NCBI GenBank assembly: GCA_012845835.1
Contig: JABAKD010000009.1
Coordinates: 19,549,318-19,613,317, forward strand
Length of the DNA stretch: 64,000 nt
From: Undaria pinnatifida
Taxonomy: Eukaryota > Sar > Phaeophyceae > Laminariales > Alariaceae
Reading direction: 5' to 3'
The notes under the pieces were generated by a model. The model saw nothing but the letters and a program-made list of their open reading frames with translations. It ran no database searches and was not told the DNA's origin. Position 1 is the stretch's first letter. Each line of letters opens with the position of its first letter. Both the position numbers and the translations under genes were made by a program. Shown here piece by piece: positions 55,650-64,000 of the stretch.

Positions 55650-56075
55650 TGCAGGGTGCACCTTTTCGCTGCTTTTCACGTACGGGTAACACATGGGCCG
55701 GCCCTTTAAATCCAAGGGCCGGCCCACAGAGATGGCGGGCCGGCCCATATAGGGCCCGTATCTCATGGGCGTCGCTGCACATGTCATGGGCCGGGCCGGG
55801 CCGACAAAACAAAAAAAAAGATGGACCGGGCTGGGCCGGGAAAAAATGAAATTTGATGGGCCTGGTCGGGCCGCGGTCTAACTTCTGACAATATGATGGG
55901 CCCATCGTCTGTGAAGTTGATGGGCCGGGCCGGGCCGCGGCCCATCCTCTGAAAAATTGATAGGCCAGGCCGGGGAGGGCCGCGCCCACGACATGAAACA
56001 AACGATAGGCCGGGCCGGCCCATCAGCCGGCCATCAGCGCCGGCCCATCAGCGCCGGCCCATGACATGCTGTAAA
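55650..56075 (+). repeat. GGCCC-rich dispersed element, copy B
   Basis: Starts GGTGCACCTTTTCGCTGC, then GGGTAACACATGGGCCGGCC, and ends GCGCCGGCCCATGACA: the same ends and order as copy A at 30,768-31,190. It lies upstream of the first recognised GDH-like exon. Confidence 0.75.
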
Positions 56076-56789
56076 ATAGGGGGCGATTAAACCGGATTGT
56101 TAACGGTCGTTTTCGTCGAAATAGAACATGGCCATCCGGGGCGTTTGCCTCGGGCGAGGGGTTTGATGGCATTATTACGGTAGGGTAAGTTAGACGTGTA
56201 CGTGCCTTCGTCTTGCTGTGCTGCTAGGCTGTGAACCGTACGTAGTGTACAAGGGCTCCGCTACGCAGGCGGCTGACGCCGACCGCTACGCTCGCGCAAG
56301 GCAAGGAAGGATGCAACTAAAAACATGTGAAGGGGGCAGAAAGAAGAGGCCCATGATTTGGTGCGAACAGCGATTTGATAATGCCAAGAGCTGCTTAGAG
56401 CAAATTCCCCTGTTGTGCTCAGCTGTGCTGTGTGCTTTTGTTACTGGTCTTACGTTCTGATCGGCAGTACGGGGGTAATTTGCGTGGGGGAAAAAACAGG
56501 GGGCCGTGAAAGATCAAATACATGTAGAAAAAGAAAAAAGAAGAGTAGTACACAACAACACGCATTATACCCGGTACTGCTCTATGTTCGAAATAAAGCA
56601 CAGCGCAGCACGACACAGCGCCGCAGCGAAGGGCACGGCACCGCACCGCACGGCTCCGCACGGCGCTACGCTGCGCTGCTGGGCTATATATATAGATAGC
56701 CGGACTGATCTGAGCTGGGCGTGCATTGTGATCCAATAGCGTAGTACCTGATGGTATGTACAAACCTGGTGTGTTAGTACGGGTATGTA
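56076..56789. other. No recognisable gene
   Basis: A GC-rich imperfect repeat of GCACCGCAC/GGCTCCGCAC type lies at 56,630-56,675. The plus frame at 56,218-56,460 has no known motif. Confidence 0.4.
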
Positions 56790-57690
56790 CTATAAGCCTC
56801 AACGTCTTCTCGTTGGTTCGAATCCCGGTGTCATCGGGGGAAAAACATTATCCTCATAAAAAAATAACAGATGCGTATCAGTGTGACTTTGTGGTCTTCT
56901 AGTAGATAGAATGCCCGCTTATAAGCCTGCATTTCGTTAGTAAAATCCAGGGGTCATATGAAAAAAAAGTAATCCTCATAAAAAAAATGATATATGTTTG
57001 TGAAAAAATAGTACTGTTAGATACACCACTGCTGCTGTGACATATTGTGGTCTAGTACATAGACTGTCCGCTTATAATCCTGGTGGCCTTCGCTGGTTCG
57101 AATCCGGGTGTCATCGAAAAAGAAAATGATCATGCAAAATCAATATTTATTTGCTAAAAAAAAAAAAGATAGCAACGTGACTTTGTGGTCTAGTAGATAG
57201 ACTGTCAGCTTATAAGCCTGGTTTTCGTTGGTGAATCCAGGTGTCATCGTGGAAAAAAATGATCCTCCTGAAAAATTCGATATTCATTTCCAACAAAAAT
57301 TGAAAAACGTCAGCTGTGAGTACGACCGATTGAATGGTCGAAAACTTAACGTTGCAAGCTGCGTGTTACATCTATGTTTCGCTACTATACAGCAGTAGTA
57401 GTTGCACATAAAAAATAGTACTAAACTGGTAGATACCGCTGCCGCTGTGACATTGTGGTCTAGTAGATATACTGTCCGCTTATAATCCTGACCTTCGCTG
57501 GTTCGAATCCGGGTGTCATCGGGAAAAAAAAAATGATCCTCATGAAAAATCGATACTTGGTATTTATTTATCAATTTTATTTGTAAAAATAAAGTAGATA
57601 CTTGTATCAATGTGACGCTGTGGTCTAGTAGATAGACTGTCCGCTTATAAGCTAGGTCTTCGGTGGTTCGAATCTGGGTGTCATCGGATA
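56790..57690 (+). repeat. Array of tRNA-like SINE units
   Basis: Six units of about 72 nt at 56,790-56,836 (3' half only), 56,882-56,958, 57,038-57,115, 57,178-57,248, 57,448-57,519 and 57,612-57,685. The best units have TGGTCTAGTAG (polymerase III A-box type), GGTTCGAATCC (perfect B box) and complementary ends TGACATT and GGTGTCA. Each is followed by an A-rich tail containing GATCCTCATGAAAAAT. The anticodon stem does not pair and the T-arm spacing is short, so these are not working tRNA genes. A CAGCTG element is inserted at 57,305-57,370. A seventh unit is at 61,080-61,156. Confidence 0.75.
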
Positions 57691-57979
57691 AAAAACGTGA
57701 TCCCAATAAAAATCGATATAAACTTAAATACCTAGACCTCGACCCCCTCCGAGGTCTCGCTCGGCATATCCTTCCCCCTCTCAGCCCTTCTCAGCCCGTA
57801 ATTGCCGAAAAGAAAATTAGTTGCTGGGGAAAAGAACCGTCCCGAAGTTCCTTACCTTCCTTGCTTTCCCTAGTCTCATTCTTACTTAGCTCTCATTCTC
57901 TGATCTTTACTGCTTGCTCTCTGATATTTTTATTTTGCTTTTTCAGCAACTTCTTTTTTGTACTTTTACTTTTGAAGCT

Positions 57980-58455
57980 GGCCAATTGCTGGCTGTTGGG
58001 AGGGAATTGCCGTTGACGGCTGCAAACAAGTTGAACTTGAAATTTGCCGGATCGGCAATAACAATTCGAAGTTGAAATTTGCGAAGCGGACCAAGGCTAG
58101 TGCGGGAGGAGGCTCCGCCAACAGTGGGGGTGGCGGAGGTTCAGGATCAGGCGTGTGGAAGCTGGTCGGGCAAGAACGGGACTCAGCTTCTTCTGGCAAT
58201 CCTGATTGGCCGTGCCCGAGCAAGGGTTGTGACGGCTTCCTCATCGCACGAAATAGGAAAAACAGGATTTCCCAGTACGCTGTCTGCGACACCTGCAGGA
58301 GTGACGAGCCTTGCACATGCCAAGCTTTTCATAACCTTAACAAGAAGCACTGGGGAAGCGGCGACAACCCTCGTGTGTGTGACTGGTGTGACGCGGACAC
58401 CTGTGATTCACCTTCGATCGGCGTCCCTAACGAAGGAGCTGAGAGCTTGACGAAA
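57980..58455 (+). CDS. Exon of a paired-CxxC protein, start codon not found
   Basis: The frame is open from about 57,980 to the donor GTGAGT at 58,456 but contains no ATG, so the start is in another exon or is lost. A Gly/Ser-rich linker (GGGSANSGGGGGSGSG) leads into CPSKGCDGFLIARNRKNR, then AVCDTC, then NLNKKHWGSGDNPR-VCDWC and DSPSIGVP. The two CxxC pairs, RNRxN, NKKxWGxGDNPR and DSPSIGV are shared with the palindrome ORFs at 61,793 and 62,584. Paired CxxC motifs suggest a zinc ribbon. I do not recognise the family. This copy has an extra cysteine cluster (DEPCTCQAF) between the pairs. Confidence 0.5.
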
Positions 58456-58773
58456 CGTGAGTTTCTTTTCTTCGCGTTGTTGGAATTTGATGTTTGCTGT
58501 CAGCTACTATACTACTGATGATGTTGAGAGTTTGTTCCCGTTGTCAGTGTGTTCAGCGCCGTGCGACATAGGTAAGACACCAGATGTCAACACCCTGTAT
58601 TTTCGGCAGTGCTGCGTTGAGTGTTGGCTGAGTGTGCTGCAAGTTGTGCACAATAGACTACCAGTATGTGGTTTTGGGTGTTGGTGAACTCAAGCGAATC
58701 CTGTTTCCAATAATGATGCACATTGAAATTTACATTGTTTGACCTTGTGTGCCTGTCTGCAACGTCTGCTGTA

Positions 58774-58899
58774 GCATGTGTGTGCTACACCAGCGTGGTC
58801 GAACTACCACACGGTGTGGACGCTGTGCTTGGGGACGCGTAGCCTGAACAAACTCAAGTTCGCCTTGGTGGTCACGGAGGGCAGTCCCGTCGTCGGGGT
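58774..58899 (+). CDS. Candidate exon, unrecognised
   Basis: After the acceptor GTCTGCTGTAG, a frame reads CATPAWSNYHTVWTLCLGTR and KLKFALVVTEGSPVVG before the donor GTAGGC. Its phase does not join cleanly to the exon ending at 58,455, so it may belong to a different transcript or a further exon may lie between. The end of this exon (GGCAGTCCCGTCGTCGGGGTA) is what the following tandem array repeats. Confidence 0.35.
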
Positions 58900-59480
58900 A
58901 GGCATGTTGTACTAGTTGTCTACGCAGTTGTGTGCTGTGATTTCTTTTTCATGCGTACAAACACACTTTTGCATGTACGAGTACGTGTACGGGGCAGTCC
59001 CGTCATCGGGGTACAAGCGGGAATTGTACAAGTACTCAGGTCTACGAGTAGACCTATGCAGTGACGCTGTGTGATGCGATTTCTTTTTCATACGTACAGC
59101 CAAACACACTTCATGTATGTACGACTACGAGTACGGGGCAGTCCCGTCATCGGGGTAAGCGGGGGTTGGACAAGTGGTCCATGCAGTGACGCTTTGTGCT
59201 GTGATATAAACATACGTTTTGGATGTACGACTACGACTACGTGGTATCTATGCATGTAAGACGCAATGAAAACGGGCAAGTCTCATCACGGGGGTCAGCC
59301 AGGGTTGTAAAAATGGACCATGCAGTGATAAATAACACAGCAGCATGATACCTCAGCACCAGTCGCAGTACACACTGGAGGTTGATATATAGCAGTAAAC
59401 AGAAGCTGAAGTTAACCTGGGTGATGCTGGAAAGCAGTCCCGTGATTGGGGTTAGCGAGTTGTTCATGTAGTGACGCCGT
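58886..59480 (+). repeat. Tandem repeat carrying an exon end and splice donor
   Basis: GGGCAGTCCCGTCGTCGGGG at 58,889 is followed by GGCAGTCCCGTCATCGGGG at 58,994 and 59,138, then more eroded copies near 59,275 and 59,432. Period is about 145 bp. Each unit also has TGTACGAGTACG or TGTACGACTACG and GTGACGCTGTGTG. Intact GT donors persist in the first three. Confidence 0.8.
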
Positions 59481-59946
59481 GTACTTCTACTGTTACTCAT
59501 TTTTCATACAACCACATGAACTCTTTGTATTAACGAGTACAAGTAGGGTGCGCAACCTCTTCAGGAATCGCAGTACACGTCGGTCGTAATAGTGTTGATA
59601 GCAGCAGTAATAGAGTAGTACCGAACAATATATACAGCAGGTACTGTCTTTTACCCTTCGTTGTCGGTATTCCGCCGGTAGGCCTTATATAGCAGTATAC
59701 CGGGGCTTACGCTTACCAGTTGCGACTGTGAATCCCGTTCGTTCCTGTCCCAGTGGTGGTTTCATAGGTGTTAGCAACGTTGTGGTACCAGGCAGGGCTT
59801 TGCCCATAAACGACCGCTTTCATTACAACAGTGTTAAATTGTACGACTTCCTTTCAAACTTTGGAAATCGACGACAGCTACGTGGCCTTACTATTTTGAA
59901 CATTCACTGAACGCAAGGTATTCCCATCCGTTGTTGTCGTTTGCAG

Positions 59947-60493
59947 AAGCCCTGCGAAGCAGCCGCCGAGGGCCGCCAAGTCGGCGAGGACATAAACACG
60001 AAGTGCACCGGCGGCATCAAGGTCGGTGACCTCCTGAAGAAGGCAGGCGACCACTTGCTCGATATACATCCCGCATTCCATTCCCACGGTGCCACGAGGG
60101 CGTTCGACACCGAGGTAAGTTCTACTCTTATCTTGCGTCCTGTGTGTCACGAGTCGAGACATCCATGTCTCTTGCTCAAGACTAGGGGATGGCGTGCGGA
60201 TATAGTCTATGAAGTGCGGCTCTTTTTCCGAGTACCAAGAGCAAGTACAACAATACCACAACAATTACTAACAACGAAAGGAGCTCCAATAATTTGGATG
60301 GTTACGACGTCTGCTGGAGAGAAGTACGAATACTTTTTTACACATACTTATCGACGTCCTCCCGCCATGCTTCAACGTTTGAGGACAGATCCACAAGATC
60401 ATCGACAAAAAACAAGAGTGCAAGGTGCTGGGTACCTCCGCTGAGGAGGAAGAGTCCAAGCAAGCCTGCATGCTCCTTCGGAAGCAATGTTGA
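59947..60493 (+). CDS. Last two exons of an unrecognised gene
   Basis: Exon 59,947-60,114 (acceptor GTCGTTTGCAG, donor GTAAGT) reads KPCEAAAEGRQVGEDINTKC, then GGIKVGDLLKKAGDHLLDI. It joins in phase to 60,389-60,493 (acceptor GAGGACAG), which reads IHKIIDKKQECKVLGTSAEE and ends QACMLLRKQC at TGA. Charged, helical and with five cysteines. No family is recognised. It could continue the gene that starts with the paired-CxxC exon at 57,980, but the intervening exons are not resolved. Clean splice sites and frame suggest a real gene. Confidence 0.6.
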
Positions 60494-61326
60494 CAGCACG
60501 TTCTTTATAGAACGTTAAGTTGTGGTTTATTATACCAGCATCGTTTTTTGAGAACTATGCCTAAATGCGTGCTCTTCGTCTTTCAGGAATACAAATGTAC
60601 TTCACATGTTTGCGGTGTGTGCGTTCAAGTTCCTGCTTCCAGCATGTTTTTTTTGGCACTGCGCTCCTTTACATCTTAAGTTGTAGTTTTCCTGTCTCTA
60701 TCCTTGACAAGCGCGTGCCTGGTGTTTATGCACTGCGATAATTTATTATTGATGATCGACTTAGAGATAGCTATTAATAAGTGTACAGGTGCTACCTGAG
60801 AGGTGGAAGGATATGCCAAGCAAGTCCTCCGACGTGCCCATCATGGACTGGGCGAATGGATGATAATAACAAACTCATATATCATAATCGTCTCTATCCT
60901 GTACCGTTGTACTATATATGGACCTCTTGGCATTTTCAAGTCGCCAGTTACGCCATTTGTGCTTCTTTTCCGCCTTCCTACTGAATGTCCATTCCTCCTT
61001 CCGCAAGCGTAGCGGGCGTCGCCCAGCCGCCCGCGAGCGAAGCCCTTGTATATTTGTAAAAATAAACTTGATATCAACGTGACGTTGTGGTCTAGTAGAT
61101 AGATAGACTGTCCGCCTGTAATCTTGCTCTTCGATGGTTCGACGCTGGGTGTCATCCGATTAAAAAAGGGATTCCCACCAAAAATCTCTATATGTTTGTA
61201 ACAAAAATAGATCAGGTGGGGCAAAAAATAGAAGAAAAGCTGGACCGTTCCACAAGTAATACGCTGGACCGTCCGACCTCGGAGATGTCAGGGAAGGACC
61301 AACTGAGCGCTTTCAGCACAAAGATA
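60494..61326. other. No recognisable gene; one tRNA-like unit
   Basis: A tRNA-like unit with an inserted GATA lies at 61,080-61,156 (TGGTCTAGTAG, but a damaged B box). The rest is unassigned. Confidence 0.5.
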
Positions 61327-61792
61327 TTCGTAAGTAAGTTATACTTGTCCTCGAAAATTCTTTAAAACTTATTCACTGGTTAATGGGGCCTGCTTCGCTC
61401 TCAGCGATCCCACTTGGAACACGCCTGCCTAAACCCCCCTCTCGGAGAACCTTCCCGGCATTCTTCGCGTTCCTTACTTTCTTCGCCTTCTTCGCTTCCT
61501 TTTTTTCCCGTTTCTCTTTTTATTTTCTCCATTCCGTAACTTTATCCAACGTATGATCTACGACTTTCAGATATTCTTTCGTTTTTTATCGACTTTCAGG
61601 TGTATAATTTCGTTTTTACCAACGTATGATCTACGACTCTACGACGCATCTACGGCGCAAAGTCGTGAGATATTGAAGTTGACTGCCGACTTTTTAGTTT
61701 TCTACGAGTAGGCACCTACTTTCAGCTCCCTACGCTGGCCACCTGTCGCCGTAGCGCTTCCCCACCACTTTAAAACTCGGAGAGCGAGCCGC

Positions 61793-62191
61793 ATGTCGTC
61801 TTCAAGCATCTATCGTAGCTCTCCTGCTAAAAAGTCGAAGCCCACCAACCAAAGCCAAGGAGGGGGAGGTGGTGGAGGCTCTGCCGGTGGCGGTGGTGGG
61901 GGTGGGGGTGGGGGTGGGGGTGCAGGCTGGACCGTGGTCGGCGGCGTTGCGGGCGTGAGAAAGACGTACCCGCGCTCTGGCAAGCACTGCGGGGGCACAG
62001 TCAACATCCGCAACAGGCGGAATTCGGCTTTGCTCTTCGATGTCTGCGACACCTGCGGAGTTTACTTCAATTACAACAAGAAGTTCTGGGGCACCGGCGA
62101 CAACCCCCGAGGGTGTGATTGGTGCGGAGAGGACACTGCTGACAGCCCGTCTATCGGTGTCGAAAACGACGGAAGGAAAGGCAAACGGTGA
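61793..62191 (+). CDS. Paired-CxxC protein, left arm of palindrome
   Basis: ATG at 61,793 starts MSSSSIYRSSPAKKSKPTNQ, a basic serine-rich head, then a poly-glycine linker, then GWTVVGG. The cysteine domain reads HCGGTVNIRNRRN, FDVCDTCGVYF, NKKFWGTGDNPRGCDWC and DSPSIGV. As a single exon the frame ends KGKR-TGA at 62,191; alternatively a donor CG/GTGAGT at 62,188 lies just inside the palindrome loop and would splice to an unknown exon. Paired CxxC suggests zinc binding, and the basic head could be a nuclear signal (inference). It is a paralogue of the exon at 57,980. Confidence 0.6.
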   Translation: MSSSSIYRSSPAKKSKPTNQSQGGGGGGGSAGGGGGGGGGGGGAGWTVVGGVAGVRKTYPRSGKHCGGTVNIRNRRNSALLFDVCDTCGVYFNYNKKFWGTGDNPRGCDWCGEDTADSPSIGVENDGRKGKR

Positions 62192-62198
62192 GTCGGAT

Positions 62199-62584
62199 TT
62201 CCTTCCGTCGTTTTCGACACCGATAGACGGGCTGTCAGCAGTGTCCTCTCCGCACCAATCACACCCTCGGGGGTTGTCGCCGGTGCCCCAGAACTTCTTG
62301 TTGTAATTGAAGTAAACTCCGCAGGTGTCGCAGACATCGAAGAGCAAAGCCGAATTCCGCCTGTTGCGGATGTTGACTGTGCCCCCACAGTGCTTGCCAG
62401 AGCGCGGGTACGTCTTTCTCACGCCCGCAACACCGCCGACCACGGTCCAGCCTGCACCCCCACCCCCACCCCCACCCCCACCACCGCCACCGGCAGAGCC
62501 TCCACCACCTCCCCCTCCTTGGCTTTGGTTGGTGGGCTTCGACTTTTTAGCAGGAGAGCTACGATAGATGCTTGAAGACGACAT
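62199..62584 (-). CDS. Paired-CxxC protein, right arm of palindrome
   Basis: Mirror copy: the ATG at 62,584 is exactly symmetrical to 61,793 about the centre at 62,188.5. The protein is identical through NDGRK. Beyond the arm end the minus frame reads on into the antisense of the left arm for another 130 codons; that part is not a real product. If this arm were spliced there is no donor, because the loop carries GTGAGT only on the plus strand. Transcription across the palindrome from either side would make a hairpin RNA. Confidence 0.5.
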
Positions 62585-63406
62585 GCGGCTCGCTCTCCGA
62601 GTTGTAAAGCGGTGGGGAAGCGCTACGGCGACAGGTGGCCAGCGTAGGGAGCTGAAAGTAGGTGCCTACTCGTAGAACACTAAAAAGTCGGCAGTCAACT
62701 TCAATATCTCACGACTTTGCGCCGTAGATGCGTCGTAGAGTCGTAGATCATACGTTGGTAAAAACGAAATTATACACCTGAAAGTCGATCGAAAACGAAA
62801 GAATACCTGAAAGTCGTAGATCATACGTTGGATAAAGTTACGGAATGAAGAAAATAAAAAGAGAAACGGGAAAAAAAGGAAACGAAGAAAGCGAAGAAAG
62901 TAAGGAACGCGAAGAATGCCGGGAAGGTTCTCCGAGAGGGTTTAGGCAGGCGTGTTCCAAGTGGGATCGCTGAGAGCGAAGCAGGTCCCATTAAGCAAGT
63001 GAATAAGGATTAAAGAATTTTCGAGGACAAAGGTAATTATATCTATGGTCCGCGATGAGTTGGCGTGGGGTGTGGGGCTAGCTACTGAGTACTGGTACGT
63101 GATGCCAACAAGTGTTTTCGGTTTGTTCTCGATTTTCTGTTTGTTCAACCATGGGTATATTGCGCGAAATGCGGAACGCAGAATATTATCGAAGTACCAG
63201 GTATGAGAAAATATGGGTTTTGTACGTATGTAAGAAGTTTGACCAATCAGATCAATGCGGTAATTCATAGTCGTATGAGCGATAGCATTGGGTACACCTG
63301 GCCCAGCTGTGTAGGCGACGACCTGCACGCGGAGCGCGTAGGGGAGCAGAGTCAGAGCTACAGGTCCAAGGTGTGATACAGACTAGTTTAAGACTAGTTT
63401 AAGTTC

Positions 63407-64000
63407 GTGCACTCCCCGACGATGGAGGAGTGCAAGTCACCGGAAGCTGAAGCTCTCGTGGCTGCTGCTGTACGCGGTCCTAATCAGGCCGCCTCGGCTG
63501 CTGCGCGAGTCGTGGCTCATGCTGCTGTCGCTGCTGTGCAAGCTGGGGTCGACGCTCGCCGTGCCGAAGCTCTGGCTGCTGTGCAAGCTGAGTCCGAAGG
63601 TCGCCGTGCCGCAGCCGCTTCGGCTGCTGCTACTGCTGCGTCTGCCACCGCGGCACCATCTTTGTTCAGCCCCAGTCCCGCTGTGTCCAAGGCTGCGGGG
63701 GTAACATCGGCTGAAGTGCTGCACTGGCAAGGGCAGGTGTCTGGCGAGTTTGCTCGGATAGACGGAGACGTGTTCCGCCTCAAGTCGACGATGGATTAAC
63801 TGCTTGCCTCTTTTGAAACCCTGCAGGATGCGGTGGCTGATGGCGCGTCTAAAACCGAGAACGTCGAGGCCATGCTCCAGCAATTTATAGACAACTTTGC
63901 CGATCGGCGGCCGGCCCCGCGGGACAGTGGGGACGCGAGGGAGCGCCACGTCCAAAAGTCGCAGTTAACCGACGACACTGCGCTATGGAAAAATATGGCG
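63407..64000 (+). pseudogene. Gag-like ORF with an in-frame stop, cut by the window edge
   Basis: From the ATG near 63,422 the frame is alanine-rich with repeated AEALAAVQAESEGRRAA-type heptads (likely coiled coil). It then reads VLHWQGQVSGEFARIDGDVF and meets TAA at 63,797. The same frame continues open past the stop (LLASFETLQDAVADGASKTE, then AMLQQFIDNFADRR) to the window end. An in-frame stop in an otherwise open coiled-coil protein fits a retroelement gag or capsid-type ORF with one disabling mutation, but no zinc knuckle, LTR or primer site is visible. It could also be an ordinary gene with a short intron here. Confidence 0.35.

Larger units (their letters stand above)
61327..63031. repeat. 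Large palindrome (inverted duplication) with 18-bp centre
   Basis: Left arm about 61,327-62,179, right arm 62,198 to about 63,031, with a loop at 62,180-62,197 (GGCAAACGGTGAGTCGGA). Within the coding part the arms are colinear base for base; I saw only one difference there (near 61,950/62,428), and it is synonymous. In the 5' flanks I count more than ten substitutions and small indels in about 450 bp. No target-site duplication is evident at the outer ends. Confidence 0.9.

Noticed and set aside
57448-57685. Functional tRNA genes
   Set aside because: B boxes are good, but anticodon stems do not pair and the T-arm to acceptor spacing is short; better explained as SINE units.
61802-62584. 260-codon minus-strand ORF
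   Set aside because: Only its first half is the right-arm protein; the rest is read-through of the palindrome into the antisense of the left arm.

Overview
The window looks like nuclear DNA of an intron-rich eukaryote, most likely a brown alga or a related stramenopile. This is inference from the genome style: exons of about 70-190 bp split by introns up to several kb, dense DNA transposons and LINEs, many simple repeats, and no bacterial features. Most open frames in it are chance. The real coding sequence is in short exons, which I assembled by hand from splice sites, reading phase and family similarity.

Layout. 1-9,000 is repeat-rich: a G-run array, small dispersed elements, two hAT-type non-autonomous transposons (3,170-4,598 and 5,297-6,141) and a 23-bp inverted-repeat element with telomere-like sequence. 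9,011-14,183 (+) is a TBC1D23-like gene with a TBC domain followed by a degenerate rhodanese domain. 14,184-34,000 holds tandem arrays, a second G-run array, GGCCC-rich elements, a retroelement pol remnant and ambiguous ORFs. 34,673-37,783 (+) carries four exons of a DUF1990/UPF0548 protein. 44,178-55,495 (-) is an 11-exon glutamate dehydrogenase-like gene. It is in frame throughout but appears to lack the catalytic lysine, aspartate and serine of the family, so it is a candidate pseudoenzyme. Its introns hold a LINE, a second LINE fragment, a Tc1/mariner-like MITE and several microsatellites. 56,790-57,690 is an array of tRNA-like units. 57,980-60,493 (+) holds a paired-CxxC exon and the 3' exons of an unrecognised gene. 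61,327-63,031 is a near-perfect palindrome whose two arms encode the same paired-CxxC protein. A gag-like ORF runs off the right edge.

Recurring themes. (1) Tandem duplications that straddle exon-intron borders occur in every recognised gene. (2) Three of about 16 introns I could resolve use GC-AG borders. (3) Several short dispersed repeats recur in introns, one of them always in the sense direction where it can be tested. (4) A hAT insertion can be checked against an empty paralogous site within the same window. The three recognised genes have housekeeping-type families and no evident joint pathway; nothing suggests co-regulation.
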